From Flammula alnicola (Eukaryota; Basidiomycota; Agaricomycetes; Agaricales; Strophariaceae): a stretch of DNA of 64,000 nucleotides. Positions within the stretch are counted from its first letter, which is position 1, and each line of letters opens with the position of its first letter. Location of the stretch: assembly GCA_015499995.1 (NCBI GenBank), contig JADNRV010000195.1, positions 1 through 64,000 on the forward strand, in the 5' to 3' direction. The notes under the pieces were generated by a model. That model was given only the letters and a program-made list of their open reading frames with translations. It had not been told where the DNA came from and searched no databases. Below, in pieces: positions 20,801 to 33,300 of the stretch. Position numbers and translations under genes: made by a program.

Positions 20801-21005
20801 CGATGGTCTCGTGGGATGCCATATGCCAGCCGGGCCAGGCCAGGATGTCGGACCCACTGACATATATCTCCAGTACAACGAAGTACGTTTTTTCCACCGA
20901 GTCCTCCTTTGTCGAGTGTTGCTGACCTCGAACTTTTCTCCCTAGTATATCGTCTATGATCCTTCACAGATTAGACTTAGGTATCTGCTGATGGTGAATA
21001 TGTAA
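17893..21005 (+). CDS. Poly(ADP-ribose) polymerase (WGR, regulatory and catalytic domains)
   Basis: PARPs bind broken DNA and attach ADP-ribose chains from NAD+ to proteins in the nucleus. Splicing by hand gives 22 exons: 17893-18225, 18283-18337, 18393-18480, 18534-18636, 18692-18794, 18852-18869, 18919-19025, 19075-19103, 19159-19214, 19264-19310, 19375-19471, 19528-19594, 19656-19688, 19748-19968, 20053-20153, 20211-20249, 20303-20362, 20420-20442, 20505-20577, 20640-20680, 20735-20882, 20946-21005. The frame closes at 633 residues. Residues 1-110 are basic and disordered with RKSKRAR and TSKRAKKAK nuclear signals. The WGR domain has TRWGRVGENGQ. The helical regulatory domain follows. The catalytic domain has LLLWHGSR (His), GVYFADMMTKSANYCY (Tyr) and LQYNEYIVYD (Glu), the H-Y-E triad of polymerising PARPs. 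There is no zinc finger or BRCT, so the layout is PARP2-like. Exon 6 is only 18 nt. Confidence 0.93.
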
Positions 21006-21067
21006 AAGGGCTACTCATCAAGGGTGCGTTACTATCTCAACATTATACCATAGCGCTATGTTGTACA

Positions 21068-21641
21068 CAAGGGGGTTCTGGAACCAGAATGCCGGACCGG
21101 GGGTCGGTTAGTTAGTCCGGCCATAGGCCGCCCAAAAAAATTTTTAGACCCCTCTACAAGTGCCCTGAAATTTGCGATTTTGGGTGATGCAAAGGTGTTT
21201 TATCACTCTCTACACTGATAATCTCATTAAAATAGGCTGTTAGTGCATGTAGAATGAGAATAGAACAAACCATCATTAGTTTGTGGCAGTTGCCGGATGA
21301 CTAAGCCGGTCCATCTGTTCGCGATTTCCGTAAACTGCAAGTGTTCAGACCTTTTACAAAACACGGTGGGTTTATTTCAAAGTCAAAAAATCAGATTTCA
21401 TTACAATATTGTATTAATGCATCTGTAGTATTATCTAGAACATATCAACCTCGAGAAAATCCCTCAGAAATGGGTTTGCGAGACATGCGAGGGATCTTCA
21501 GGTGGGAAAGCGCATGCACTGGTGATGTCATATTACCATATCGGGACGTGTGCCTGATTACGTAGTTAGTTAGTCCAGCGAAAATGGGCGAAAAAAATAA
21601 TTCGACCCTAGGTATTTTTTTTTGGTTCGCGAACCCCCTTG
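21068..21641. mobile_element. hAT-like MITE with 8-bp target duplication
   Basis: 574 bp. Ends are inverted (caagggggttctggaacc and the complement caagggggttcgcgaacc) and flanked by GTTGTACA at 21060-21067 and 21642-21649. An 8-bp duplication and a CA-G-rich terminus fit hAT elements. Inside, the motif ttagttagtcc occurs near both ends in direct orientation, followed each time by an A-run. Nothing is coded. The element lies 60 bp after the PARP stop and may form part of its 3' region. Confidence 0.75.
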
Positions 21642-21977
21642 GTTGTACATTTCATATCCTTTATATGTTGTATGTACTCGCATACACTTTTGAGTCAATT
21701 CATCGATAGACCATCACGAGCCAACGAAGCTCTCATTTTGATGCTCACCTGGACTTTCGGTGTGATAAAATGTGTTCGGTCGACCTGGTGAACCATATCT
21801 CCCTCGTTCACGAATTGGTTCTGCTATTTCTGGTGATTTCTTTTTATTGGTTAATACACATTATTCTTGGCTTTCCAAGTGCGAATCTTCAAATAGGAGT
21901 GGATAGAATCGCACGTAGGGCGAGCTCTGGCATGTCCCAATGGTACTGATGTACAGTATACTAAACTCAGCTATGTG

Positions 21978-23122
21978 TCACTGTGGGGTTATGGAATACA
22001 AACTCACAAAATGATTGGCTCCTCGTAGCCGGGTCATAGTAACCTTTCTTATAACCCTGCCTATTCTTTTTGCTTCGTCTAGTTCAGCCTGAAAGGCCCA
22101 TGTACACCAAGGCATCTCCCAGACGGAGTGATCACACCAGATGTAGCTGAGTTCGACATCACTCCAATTCTGGTGCTCTGAATTGTCCTTTACGTACAAG
22201 GCCTGCTCGCGCAGGGCAGTGAATATTCCGTGTTGAATACCCTTGCTCAACAAGATGTCGTCCGAGCCTCCGGGAAGGGTGGGGTTGAGGTAAAGGGCCG
22301 ATTCCACCTCCAATGCAGACATGGTAAGAATGGTTGGGCGCGGCTCAGGCAAAGTGTTACGGTGTTCGAGGGTATATGCAGAATCTCCGTGGTTGTAGTA
22401 ACCTGAGATCCAAGCCGGGAATCTCTTGGGACCCTCACCCAAAGCAAGTGATGCATCAAACAAGGGATTATATGAATCGGGTGGAGGCTGGTATCCCATA
22501 GCGTGATACGGCGGATCTATAATAATCATGGTAAAAATATGTATGAAAGGAGTACTATTCTTGACCGTACGCACCATAAAGTACTACTCGTTTGATGCAT
22601 TGGCGCAATTTCAACCGCTCTGATGTTAGTTGAACACTTGATATGTCAGCGAGGAGTGCAGTGATCAAGCTGCAGCCAAAGGACCATGCAGCGAGTACAA
22701 GACCACCGCTGGGCGTAACCATCTCCTTGTTCACGAATTCAACAAGAAACTGGTAAAGCTCTCGTGATCTAGCGATCAAATAATCGTGAAGAGCTTTGCG
22801 GGCAGGTTCGGCGGGCATGGATTCTGACGCAACTGACGCTAGCACGTTACGGTCTTCTTCGGAAATGGGTGCAGAACCGGGATAGTCCCGACGATTTACC
22901 AGAATGATTCGTGCATTATGTTCTGCAGCGAGAGGGAAGAAGCGTGCGAAGACTCCTGTGTTCTATGTGAGAAATTCCATTGCACCTTCAAAAAGCAGAT
23001 AGCGTACCAGAATGCCACCCAAAGCCATGTATTATGATGAGGGTGGTGTAGTCGTCACTGGCTGGAATGCCACTATCGCGAAGGCAGAAAGCGCCATGGA
23101 TAGACGCGCTAGCGTTTGACAT
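21978..23122 (-). CDS. Alpha/beta-hydrolase fold protein
   Basis: Three exons on the minus strand, 23122-23008, 22955-22575 and 22516-21978, join into 344 residues. The start MSNASASIHG is chosen because it suits the fold; an in-frame ATG at 23200 would add 26 residues. IIIHGFGWHSG gives the oxyanion-hole HG motif. LAAWSFGCS is the nucleophile elbow, with Ala replacing the first Gly of GxSxG. LRGANHFV supplies the C-terminal histidine. Members of this widespread basidiomycete group are usually single-domain soluble hydrolases; no signal peptide is seen and the substrate is unknown. A downstream neighbour is the MITE at 21.1-21.6 kb. Confidence 0.8.
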
Positions 23123-24376
23123 AGCCGTTTCGAATAATTGGCAGTGCGTGGTGTGGATCAAACGCCGGGGTCGCCTTCGATCTTGATAAAAAGAATTCAA
23201 GATCCCAGCGGGGCATTGCGTGAGAATAGCCCATTGTGCCCCTCATTTCAACAACCCGTGAGCTCTTGTGAGGCAAAATAGGTATGTAGGTAGAGCCTGA
23301 GAGATACCGGCATGGTCCACTCCCAGAAACACCGGTTTCCCAGGGTTATCCAGACTATTACTTACTCCGTCTTTTCCCACATGCAGTGGCTGGTCCCTTC
23401 AAAATTTCACCATTGATCATCTGCACCGCGACGGTGATGGTTTATGATTTATCAACCAAGCTACAAAGTATTAATGATGGCGAAGGTCAGAAATGATAGC
23501 CACGCGTATCTGGTCAGGTTCAGAAATATGGCCTCCGGCGCTAGTTACTCTGTGTTGGTCTAGAAGGCTCAATCTATGACACTCCGGACTCTCCCAACAG
23601 TGTGTAAATCGTCAGCCTTCGCCACTTCTAGCCATCCCAATTGCCTAAGCATGGAGATACATATTCGTATTGAGGCTTCGAAGTCCAGATGCTTGTGGCT
23701 GAATGCAACCGGCACCTAACGATTGGCGAATTCAGTCGGTTCGCGTGCTCAAGATGCCAAAAAGGGAGGTCGTCAGTGCAAAGCAGCCGTCGCCATGACC
23801 AGAAGAACAAGTGCCGTTTCTGCGAGACGGATACAGATTGATTATGTCGAGAAACAAGAGGGGATGTTGGGGCCGGATGTTGGGGTAGATGAAGAGACAA
23901 GGTGAATACCAGCAAGAAAGACTTACACATTGTAAAAGCCAAGGGGAACCAAACCAACGCAAAACACCAAGATTTGAAGAAGTATGCCTGTTGAGATTAT
24001 TTCACGTCTGTCATTTGAGGACACAAAGCATACTACACAGTCGAACAAGTCCACGGGCCCAGAGAGATCAAGCTTAGAGATTGAGGACCGTTTCGGCGAG
24101 CAGGAGCAGGAGTTCCAGGGAACTTGAAACAAAACGGACTACAGTGTCTTGCATATTGTTTTGCACACGGATTTTTTTCAACAGCTGTTTGGCCCTGCTT
24201 GCCTAGCATGGGAAACGTGATGCCGTTCAGATGCCGTTTCCGCTTGCATACCCGAGGGCATTCAGTTGGTTGTGTGTGCTCGACAGCCGAACTTGCCGAC
24301 CAAGGCACCATCAACATTTGTCAGCACCCACGCAAAATCTGGCGAAGTTGATGTGCAAAACAATATGCAAGACACT
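23123..24376. other. No gene seen
   Basis: Upstream region of the hydrolase gene, then sequence with short unrelated frames on both strands. Nothing supports a coding call or an RNA gene. Confidence 0.4.
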
Positions 24377-24989
24377 GTAAGGTAGGGGCCATCAGGAACC
24401 GGCACCCTTACATAAGCAGACAATGAGCTCGCTATTCCTCGGCCACAAACAATGTTCCCACATTTCTAAGAACGTAGAATTGAAGCCTTTGAGCATCCTT
24501 GCAAGTCTCAGTAGCCAGATTTAAAATTAATTAACTTTTGAGAGAGTTATTAGCCATTCTCAGAAAAATCTATTTTTTTTTTCTGAGTGTTTTTTCATGC
24601 TTCCCCGTTCATTCCGCAACTTTTTAGATTTTTTACCCCAAGATTTTGCCGCAACTTAGGGTTAGGGTTCTTATGTAAGCTACTATAATAGGTAAATCGG
24701 CGACTGTCGGCCCGAGCAGTATTGTCTGCCGACAATCCCGCGCTTCAAACACACATCAAGGGCAAGTCCAGGGAAGAATTCTTCGCATTTAGGGTATTAA
24801 AGTGGGCTCAAATACATTTATTTCTAATACCAGGTAAGTCAAAAAATATTTTCACCCATCCTTGGCTCAATTAATACAATTATCACTGAAAATACCGCCC
24901 AAAATTTTTATTTTTTCTGGAAGGCCAGATTTTGCCGCTTATATAAGCGCTTACATAAGCTAGCCGGTTCCTGATGGCCCCTACCTTAC
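24377..24989. mobile_element. MITE-like element with 27-bp perfect inverted ends
   Basis: The inverted repeats at 24377-24403 and 24963-24989 are identical over 27 bp (gtaaggtaggggccatcagg and seven more bases). A cttacataagc motif follows just inside both ends. The 613-bp body is AT-rich with poly-T runs and no coding frame. No direct target duplication is evident, which may mean decay or a transposition mode without one. Confidence 0.65.
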
Positions 24990-26334
24990 GTAGAAAAAGG
25001 GGGCAGCCGACGTCGATCAATCTATAAGCACGTGATTTTAGATACTATCACCTCGGACTCGGAGGTCTCTTTACGTTGGTGACATTCAAATTTTCGGCAT
25101 TCTTTTATTTATTCCTTCGTTTCTCACTGTTCAGAGCAGGGAAAAGACCAGAAGAGCGGTTCTATTCATGTGGTTAGAGCCGCAAATTTTGCGAGGTATC
25201 AATTCTTGGATATCACTGTCTAACTCAATTTATTCCGAAAAAGGCCGCCGACATCTAGGTAGCGCCGAGCACCTGGTGATAGTACTTAGGCCCGATGCAG
25301 TTGGAGGTTGATCCCATTGATATCGATGAAGTGGACAAAAGGTAGGAAACATTATTTACCCGCCCCGCATTATGAAATCGTTATTGATATGGAGTTCACC
25401 GATGTATGTAGCCCTCCTTAAACCCCGGACACGATGGACCAGATGTACTCCAAAAGCGGCGATGGCTCTTCCTTCACACTACCAAACACTGACAGTAAGC
25501 GATCGCTTAAGCGATGTGTACATCACCACGGTCCACGGATTCTCATCAACTCTATGGGTAAATACTGTATATAAGTAAAATCTCAGGACGCCAGGGCATT
25601 GATAGCGTTTTTTATAACACGGTATTAACACCGACCAGATTGCACGCTGTCTGTCGAGGGGTCAAAGTGGGTCACGGTCACCACCAACGCCACTTCTTTC
25701 TTGTAACATAACGCCTGCCCAACATATCGTTCCTTCGCCTATCGTTCCTTTCTATTTTGAGTCCTGTTTGACTTAGGGTGTGTTCTATGACTTGCTCCAG
25801 CATCTCGTTGCCTTCTGAAACTTATTGTCGGTCGAAACCATACAAGATGTCGACTATGGGCTGCCTAAATCGATGAACAAGTATTTCCGGGGAAGGTGCT
25901 ATGTGCAGCTTGTCGACAGTCGACCACTTTCCTTGGAAGATACCAAGCAGTGTCTGTCGAGCCACTCCCGGCTTGGTGAGCATTCATCAATGCCTGGATA
26001 TCATTTGGCCATCAATCCCATCCTCGCTTACTGCACGAAAAAATACCTCAACGTGGTTTTTATTCTCGCGGACGTCTGATAGCTCGGTATGTCCATAGCT
26101 CGTAACATAGCAATTTCCTCTAATATGATATATTATTCCCAAGATATTTGATGCTGCGCGGTTGTGGGAAGAACATTTATGGATTGACGTTATGTCTTTG
26201 GGCATACTCATCATCTTCGTGGAAAGTAGTTTCTCAATGCCAGTAATTATTCCCATGGGAATATCTTATAATAAAATTTCATTGTCAGGGTCGTTTTAAG
26301 CTTGTTCCTAATTCTAAACCCCTTTTCTAGAGGC
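24990..26334. other. Mostly non-coding, possible orphan exon
   Basis: At 25295 an ATG opens MQLEVDPIDIDEVDKR followed directly by a GT donor, resembling a first exon, but no continuing exon could be joined. Around 25500 the palindromic gcgatcgcttaagcgat occurs. The right part is the promoter region of the membrane protein gene. Confidence 0.3.
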
Positions 26335-27588
26335 ATGACTCTCTCTCGGGAGCACCAAGAGACTTCCGTAGTCTTTGTCGCAGCCTTTCTCAATGGTTTG
26401 TGCGATTCGGCTGAATATATCATATATATTAACTGACTTCATTAAATTCAGGCATATATTTAATGGTCGTAGCCGCCGTCGTGTATCTGATCTGGTAACT
26501 TCAGTCAACATCCCTTCCTCACTATTTTCCCATTTTTTTTTTTTTGCTTTTCAAAGTTCCAACTCAAGGTTTGAGAGGCAGTGGAAAATAGTGCTTCTCA
26601 ATACTGTCGTCATGTATTCACTTTCGACGACATATATGACCTGTTTCTTCATTCAATCTTTCCGCACCAAGGACTCCGTACCAGTCACTCAAGTGGCTTC
26701 TGCATGCGCAATAACCAATGTAAGCTATTTTTAGTTTCTATGGAAGCAAAGTTTCTAAAGGACATTCAAAGATAATCTTTGCCGAAATGGTCTTGATGTG
26801 GAGGGCTTGGGTCGTCTGGAATCGTCGTTGGTGGGTAGTTATTATTCCCTGCCTCGCGATCGGCGTACATGGAGGTTAGTGCATGCATAACAATTATTTC
26901 CGACATCAAACATATGAAACTGTAGGGTTTGGATATTATTCAACTTGGGGCGTCGCCCAACTGAATCCGTTCAAGACGTTCCCAACTGCCTCATTCGTCT
27001 CTATCATCCTAAGCAACGGGACATCTACTCTCTTAATATCCGGTCGAATATGGTACAATTATTTGCATGTTTCATTTCAGAGTATCCTACTAAATATTCA
27101 TTAGGTTCTACCAACGTCAGCTTTCGAAAAGTCTGGGCAAGCGTGATGGCTACGCATCAAAAAGTTCAATAAATATTGCGACTCTGTTGGTCGAATCGGG
27201 CGCTTTGTACAATGCCTTCAATGTAAGTGCGTTCAATTACTATCAAATCTCTAATCCAACGCGCTGTAGATTGCTTGCCTCCTGACGTCAAAGACTCCAG
27301 CGCAGCAGATTATGCTCGCGGGCCACAGTCAGTTGACGGTAAAGATTCAAAGACAATTTCCCGTAGTGTTCAACAGCTCATTTGACGTGACAGGGAATTA
27401 TGCCAGCCGTGATTATGGTCCTGGTGCTACTGGAAATGGTTCCAACTGCCCGCGTCACAACCCAATACACAGATATGGTCAGAACTCGGGTTGTGTTCGA
27501 AAGCCACAGTCTAAGTACTGGCTTTACCAGCCAAGCGAGCAACACCAGTGAAGTATATGCATCTAAATCAAGATTAGAGATAATTTAA
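26335..27588 (+). CDS. Fungal multi-pass membrane protein of unknown function
   Basis: Eight exons (26335-26395, 26452-26494, 26557-26719, 26772-26874, 26926-27052, 27105-27222, 27270-27338, 27394-27588) give 292 residues with a clean frame. Hydrophobic segments include MVVAAVVYLIW, the KIVLLNTVVMYSL stretch, a helix beginning IIFAEMVLMWRAWVVW, the VVIIPCLAIGV stretch, TASFVSIILSNGTSTLLISG, the SINIATLLVESGALY stretch and GIMPAVIMVLVLLEM, so about seven membrane spans. The WRAWVVW and LVESGALY motifs are typical of a large Agaricomycete family that looks receptor-like but has no proven role. The tail after the last span is polar. Confidence 0.8.
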
Positions 27589-28122
27589 TATGATTTGGGA
27601 CGTCTGCCCCTTATATTGTGAGGCAAGGGTCCAAAAAAAGCGAATATTTCCGTAGAGGTGACTCTCATGGAGACTCAGAGGCCAGACTGAATCGGATCTC
27701 ACAGGCTCTCTGGATGCGAATACTTGTGACTGCTTCAAGGCAGTTATCACATAGCGCTGGCATACGTACATATGGTGGAGCAGTCCGATATGGCTTGACT
27801 CTAGGAAGCCGATGCTCGGAGACGCGTCAAGCGGGCCTTGTGGTACAGCGTCGCAGGCAAAGAGTGGATTGTGTTGGACAAGGAGACGCGCTGGCAGGCA
27901 AGATGTGCACAGCCGCTGATGGAATCTAATCTACCTACATATCTAATCTAACGGAACACCACGGGCCCTGGGCGCCATAGTCAGATTCACTGCTGCCAAG
28001 GCTGAAGAACTAGAACTGGGGAACTTTTGTCATTGAAGTCGCTATAGCTGAAGTGAGAAGAAAAAGGCAGACATAAGGCAAGGTTACATAAGCTAAGTTC
28101 ATAACAACAGATGAGGAAAAAG
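27589..28122. other. No gene seen
   Basis: Between the membrane protein and the tRNA. Only short unsupported frames. A poly-T stretch just after the tRNA on the minus strand is its probable Pol III terminator. Confidence 0.4.
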
Positions 28123-28196
28123 TGATTCGACCCAGGCTCGAACTGAGGACCTTCTGTGTGTTAGACAGATGCGATAACCAACTACGCCATCGAACC
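28123..28196 (-). tRNA. tRNA-Val (AAC)
   Basis: On the minus strand the 74-nt sequence folds as a standard tRNA: acceptor ggttcga with tcgaatc (one G-T pair), D arm tggcgtagttgg, anticodon stem ctgt/acag around ctaacac with anticodon AAC, and T arm with gttcgagcc. A run of five T follows. It differs from the copy at 38484 by one base in the acceptor stem. Confidence 0.9.
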
Positions 28197-29161
28197 GATG
28201 AAAAGTTAGTCGCATGTGCCTCACCTGATTCGTGGCTGTGCTAGAAGTAACCCTGATTGGAGAAATTGGCGCCCGAGATGGTCCACGGAATGGTGTCATA
28301 AGTCTGTACGATGCAGCATGGATGTGGATTGTTTAAGTGTGCGACGGTGGATGTACTTGTATACATGTATGTGTGTAGTTAGTGATAGTAAACGGTGCGA
28401 CACAAGATAAGCAGAACAGGAGACGAACGAGGTGGGGAAATCAAAGCAGGTAATCGATAGCAAAAGCGAAACTAAAGCTTTGAGCTTGAAGAACGAATTA
28501 TGTTGTACAATGAGCAATGCAGGTACAATAAACGATAAACTGAGAAGAAAAAAGAATGTAGTGGATCGTGTGGTTTGTAATGCGTATTTTATGATTATGA
28601 TGTGGGGTTTCGGAAGGGTTATCGATAAGAGTCTGCAGCCACATCCCAGCGGCGAAAAAAGAACAAGTAGTAAATTCCACCATAAAGCCCAAAAAAGTCC
28701 AAGAGAAAATGCGAATGCGAAATGAAGAGTAAGAAAGACAAGGAGGGCAAGAGATACGTTGTAGATGGGTAGCGCGGAGGATAGAGCACCGACGAAAATC
28801 TTCAGTTTGAGGGTCCTCTAGGAACCCCCAACGCCCGCGGGGGAATTTCCAGCACAAGACATCAGGCTCAACAACGTTGGGTCCAGTCAAGGATCCGCCT
28901 AACGTTGTCTCGTCTCCTCCAAAATCGACTCTCGCGCCATTCATCGCCTTCAAGGCTCCAAGGGGTCAACGAGTCATCCATAAGCCATCGAGGCGGGGCA
29001 GATATGCACTGCACAAGAAACTGACCGGCAGTTGTCCAGCCCCACGAATCACGACAGACACCCTCGGATAGAACACGAAGACGCAGCACGCTAAGTGTCT
29101 CCAGAACTGCCCGTCGAAGCTCAGCGCGCAGCGCTCGAGCCCCAAGGTCTCAGACCAAAAC
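28197..29161. other. Intergenic, 3' side of the MAP kinase kinase gene
   Basis: A minus-strand frame at 28498-28953 is open for 151 codons but shows no domain and lies just beyond the kinase stop, so it may be part of the 3' region. No gene is called. Confidence 0.4.
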
Positions 29162-31412
29162 CTAACCCTCAAGCGGCGACTCGGAGTCCCGCCTCTGCCT
29201 CTCCCGCGATCCACCGCCCGCAGTCGACGGCCTACTGTCCTCCGCATCAGCTCCTCCAACAGCAGCAATCGAATCTGTGGTATCGCTCCTCCTACCCTTC
29301 CTCGCTTTAGCCCAGCCCCACACCTGTCTGATCCATCGGGCCATATGCACGTCCTGCTTCATGGTGTTGACGATCCAGGGATGAACGAGCATTTGTTCAG
29401 GCGTAGGACGGAGGGCTGCATCGCGAATGAGGCTGTGGTTTTATGGCAAGTTAGACATGTGCCTTTCGATGCGAAAAGGAGAGGGGGACACGTACGTCTG
29501 CCCGATGAAATCCTTCATCTCGTCGGACCATGTCACACCGGCTTCGGGCTCGTCTTCGAGTTTTGGGGGCTGGGTAGATGGGATGTACACGTCAGTCAAT
29601 TGTCAACTCTCAAATCGCGGAAAGCAAACTGCAAATCCAGGTCTACGAAAGAAAACGAAAAACTCACCTCTCCAGTAGTGATCATCAGAATCAGCTCAAT
29701 CGTGGGCAAATTGCTCGGGAACGGGAACCGATTCTGGACAAGCTCCAGCAGCGAGATGCCCGTCGACCACACGTCAGACCGTACGGTGTATTCTTGGCCA
29801 GAGACTCTCTCGGGCTAGAAAAACAATCCCACGTCAGCCTTTGTTGCCCACGGATATACGTAAAGCAAGATGAAAGCAAGCGACTTACAGCCATATAGAT
29901 CAACGTCCCCGTGAACGTTCCTACGATCGAGTTCACGAGCTCGCCCGATACGCCGAAGTCGCAGAGCTTGACGATACCCTCACGCGAGAGGAGGATGTTG
30001 GACGGTTTTATGTCGCGGTGGATGGTCTTCTTAGTATGAAGGTATGCCAGACCTTGAAGAACCTATATGAGAGGTGGGGGAAAGAGAATAAAATAAGGAA
30101 AGCACAAGCATAGGTCTAGGGACGGATGTGCACTCACCCCTTCAGCTATCCTCCCGGCTATCTTCTCTCCGATAACAGCCTTCACCTCCCTAAGCTTCGC
30201 GCCCACCGCCTCGAGGCTCTTCCCATCACAATACTCCATGACAATCTTGACCTCACTACTGCTCGGACTCATATACGCGCCGTAGCATAAGACGATATTG
30301 CGATGTCTCGTCCCGGAAATGATGCTCAGCTCCCTGACCACCTGCCGCACCGAGGTGGAGTCGCGCGTGGTGATAGTCTTGCGAGCGTAGGTCATCCCAT
30401 CGCGCATGTCGAGGACCCTGTGTACAGCACCGCCTGCACCCTCGCCGAGCCGAGAGACAATGGTGAGCAGTTCATCGGTGAACTCTTTCTTGGGGACGGG
30501 TTGCAATGGGGCGGAAGGGGGAGTGTTGCTCCTACTAGTGTTGTGGTTGTTGACATTGTTACTAGAACCTTTGGCATTGGCGCCATTTGAGCTTGACTGA
30601 CTGCTGCTGTGGTTACTAGCTTCATTGCTGGTGCTAGCACCGTGTGCTGGCGATGACTCCCCAGACGATGATTCACTCGCGATCGTCGCCCCAGTATAAC
30701 TGGGGGACGCCGATGGTGATGTCGACATGGGACGCGAGACAGAGCTTGATCCGGCAACCGAGGGAAAGTTGTCATCATCATAGCTATTGGTTATGGCGAT
30801 CCTCTCGATTGCCTCTCTAATCCCCATCACAGGGTCCATGACAGGGAGAGGCTGGATCTGCGGTGCGCCACCGCTGTCCGTGAGGAGCGTTGGATGATGG
30901 TACTGTCGGTCGGGGGAGTAAGTCTCCTGAGGACGAATGGTGCGCTCTTCAGGTCTCTGCGTCTCTGCAGTGCTGTCTCTAGTGCTTCTCGCATTGGAGC
31001 CCGAGGTCGAGTCAGTGGCTCGGGCAATGCTAGGATTGGCAAGATGGGGAGCTGACACGTTGACAGATCCAATGTGGACGTTGATGCGTGGGGGCCCGCG
31101 CCTGCCACGAGATGGAACGGGGGTGACAAGAGTGGGTATGGGTCCGTTAAAGCGGGGTGTGTCCGAGGGCGAGAGGGCCGTGAAAGTGCTCTGGGACGTC
31201 GAGGTCGAGGTGGGCTGCCCATAGTAAGCATGGTGTGCGGGGTATCCTTGAGCTTGCGCTTGGGGATTAGATTGGGATTGGGTGGTAGTTGCCAGAGGGT
31301 CAGGGGTATTTGTTGCCAGCGACGACGACGAACTCGAGAGAGATAAGGAGAGAGCTGGGGCACCAGGGCGCGTAGACCTTGTGCGGGGCCCAAGTGGTCT
31401 CAGCGACATCAT
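29162..31412 (-). CDS. MAP kinase kinase, Mkk1/2 (cell wall integrity) type
   Basis: Five exons on the minus strand (31412-30138, 30062-29889, 29814-29668, 29569-29496, 29432-29162) give 646 residues. The first half is a Ser/Pro/Asn-rich disordered region. The kinase domain has [12 protein letters not shown] (glycine loop), YARKTI (ATP lysine), [11 protein letters not shown] (catalytic loop), [20 protein letters not shown] (DFG and activation loop with Ser and Thr for phosphorylation by a MAPKKK) and YMAPERVSG. The C-terminal [20 protein letters not shown] is typical of fungal Mkk proteins of the cell wall integrity cascade, which phosphorylate Slt2/Mpk1. All catalytic residues are present. 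Placement among MAPKK subgroups rests on the activation loop and tail. Confidence 0.9.
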
Positions 31413-33300
31413 GCTAGCTAATGGTGGTCAAGAGAGAGATGTGTATTAGAAGGATAGAGATGCTGAGTGAGCGTGTGTATGCCTGTTGTCCTGCTGCTGC
31501 AGGGTCCGGCTGTCAATGACAGCAAGAAATAAGTAGCGGACGAAGGAGAGACTGCACTAATAGAAGAGTATTTTTAAGAGAGTGTGCAAGATCACAGCCG
31601 TGTCTTCTCATGAGACAATCTTCGCCCGCGTTATCTATAGCACACTTTCTCTGATTTTCATGATTTGATCGTACATCGCACATAATTGGCTTGCGCTTGA
31701 GGACATGCAAATCAGCGCACGACAAGGCAATCTGAACATACGTCGATACGATCCTGTCGCGCTAACCATTCCAATTCGCCAACCTCGCAATACGATCAAC
31801 GCAACACTGGAAAGAAAAAAACCTCAAAACCAGTACGGCCCACTTCCTCATGGCCGTCACTTTATCTGATCAAGATCAAACCCTCATCATGATCACGTCC
31901 TCCTCCGGGCCAATTAATCACACATGGATCAACTTTCAGCGTCCCGAAACCCCCAGCGTCGGCGCCCATCTAAAATTTGGGCCGTTGACATAGAGATGAA
32001 CAGTTCCTTTCTGTGGCTGTTTCTGACTTCAGGCTGGGATTCTGCATTCCTGGCTTACGTACCCTAAAATAGCAGATCACCGGCACCTATACGCTTAGCC
32101 CCAGGGAGGAGTTTGACGTTCAATTTTCTAGGTCGTTCAATCCGTTTCATACTGTGCCCTAAAATTTGAGCATGAGGTGGACAGGTTCTGAGAGTGCGTT
32201 CTACCTCATACTCTGAGTCAATGTCCCGGTGATAAATTTAAGAAGCACAGCACTTAAAATACGTGGTCAGAAATAAGTACTGGCCCCGAGTGAGCAGAAG
32301 CTTGACTAGTGGACCTGCATCTCACCGGTTGTATAAGTTCCGTTCCGCCCCGATGCGATCAAGCTGCATCCAAGTATGATGTATATCATAGTGCCTATGT
32401 CATTGAAGTTTTTGCAACACCATCCCCGGTGACACGTCCCCGTGAGTCCTTACTTACCACTCGCACGACAATCGCACATCAGAATCCGGATTGGACACGT
32501 TCTGCCGGCGCATGTTCAGATGACCGTAATCACCTTGTCCCAGGCAGTGTCCGTCCAACCCGAGGTGCTGGGGTACAGATAGATGTTACTTATAAAGGAA
32601 AACCACGCATCCGCCGGCCGACTACAACGCACAAAACGCATGATGCGCACGCTCATCCAACATGGTATCTTGCGCGGCGCTGACACCCCGTAGCCTCGAG
32701 GATTCCAATTGACTTCATTGACACGCCCTCGGCGTCCCTGGAGGACTGCGGTCCATTAAGCGCCTTGCTCCCCCCCGAAATCCGGGAGGCGCCTATTCTA
32801 TTCCATAAATTTGGCTCCCCTCTCTGTGGAAGTATCGTTTCAAGTTGAAAAGCCGCAGCAGTTCGTATTTAAATTATATATTGCCCCGTGGGGTACTCAT
32901 GTCTAATTGATTTTGCACTCAGCATTCTACTCTACTTATGCTTGCAGGTCCACAATCGCATGTCCCTTCATGTCTCTATCCCTCCAGCTTCGGTCTCCTG
33001 AATAGTTCCTTGGTGTCTCCAAAGCCAATGCCTAGATCTCAAGTCAACCTATTTAGGTATTCGCCTCATCGAATGCATGGGGGGGAAAAGTAGACTTCAG
33101 GTATAGACTGCGATTGAAAAATCTGATCGTTCCGTTTCTGCGACGGCCTTCGTCAACATACGTCCGTTGTCAGGCTCATGTAAATTTTGTTCAACTTGAA
33201 TCCAACATTTTATCTAGCCCTCACTGTATAATACATAAATGTCAATGCCATTTGCCTTCCCAAACCCGACAGCGCCCTTTGTGTTCCAGTAGACTCGATT
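31413..33300. other. Intergenic, promoter side of the kinase gene
   Basis: About 1.9 kb without a supported gene. The first part is the promoter and leader of the kinase gene. No repeats or RNA genes were recognised. Confidence 0.4.

Noticed and set aside
28498..28953. 151-codon minus-strand frame after the kinase gene
   Set aside because: No domain, no intron signals, position fits 3' untranslated or downstream sequence.
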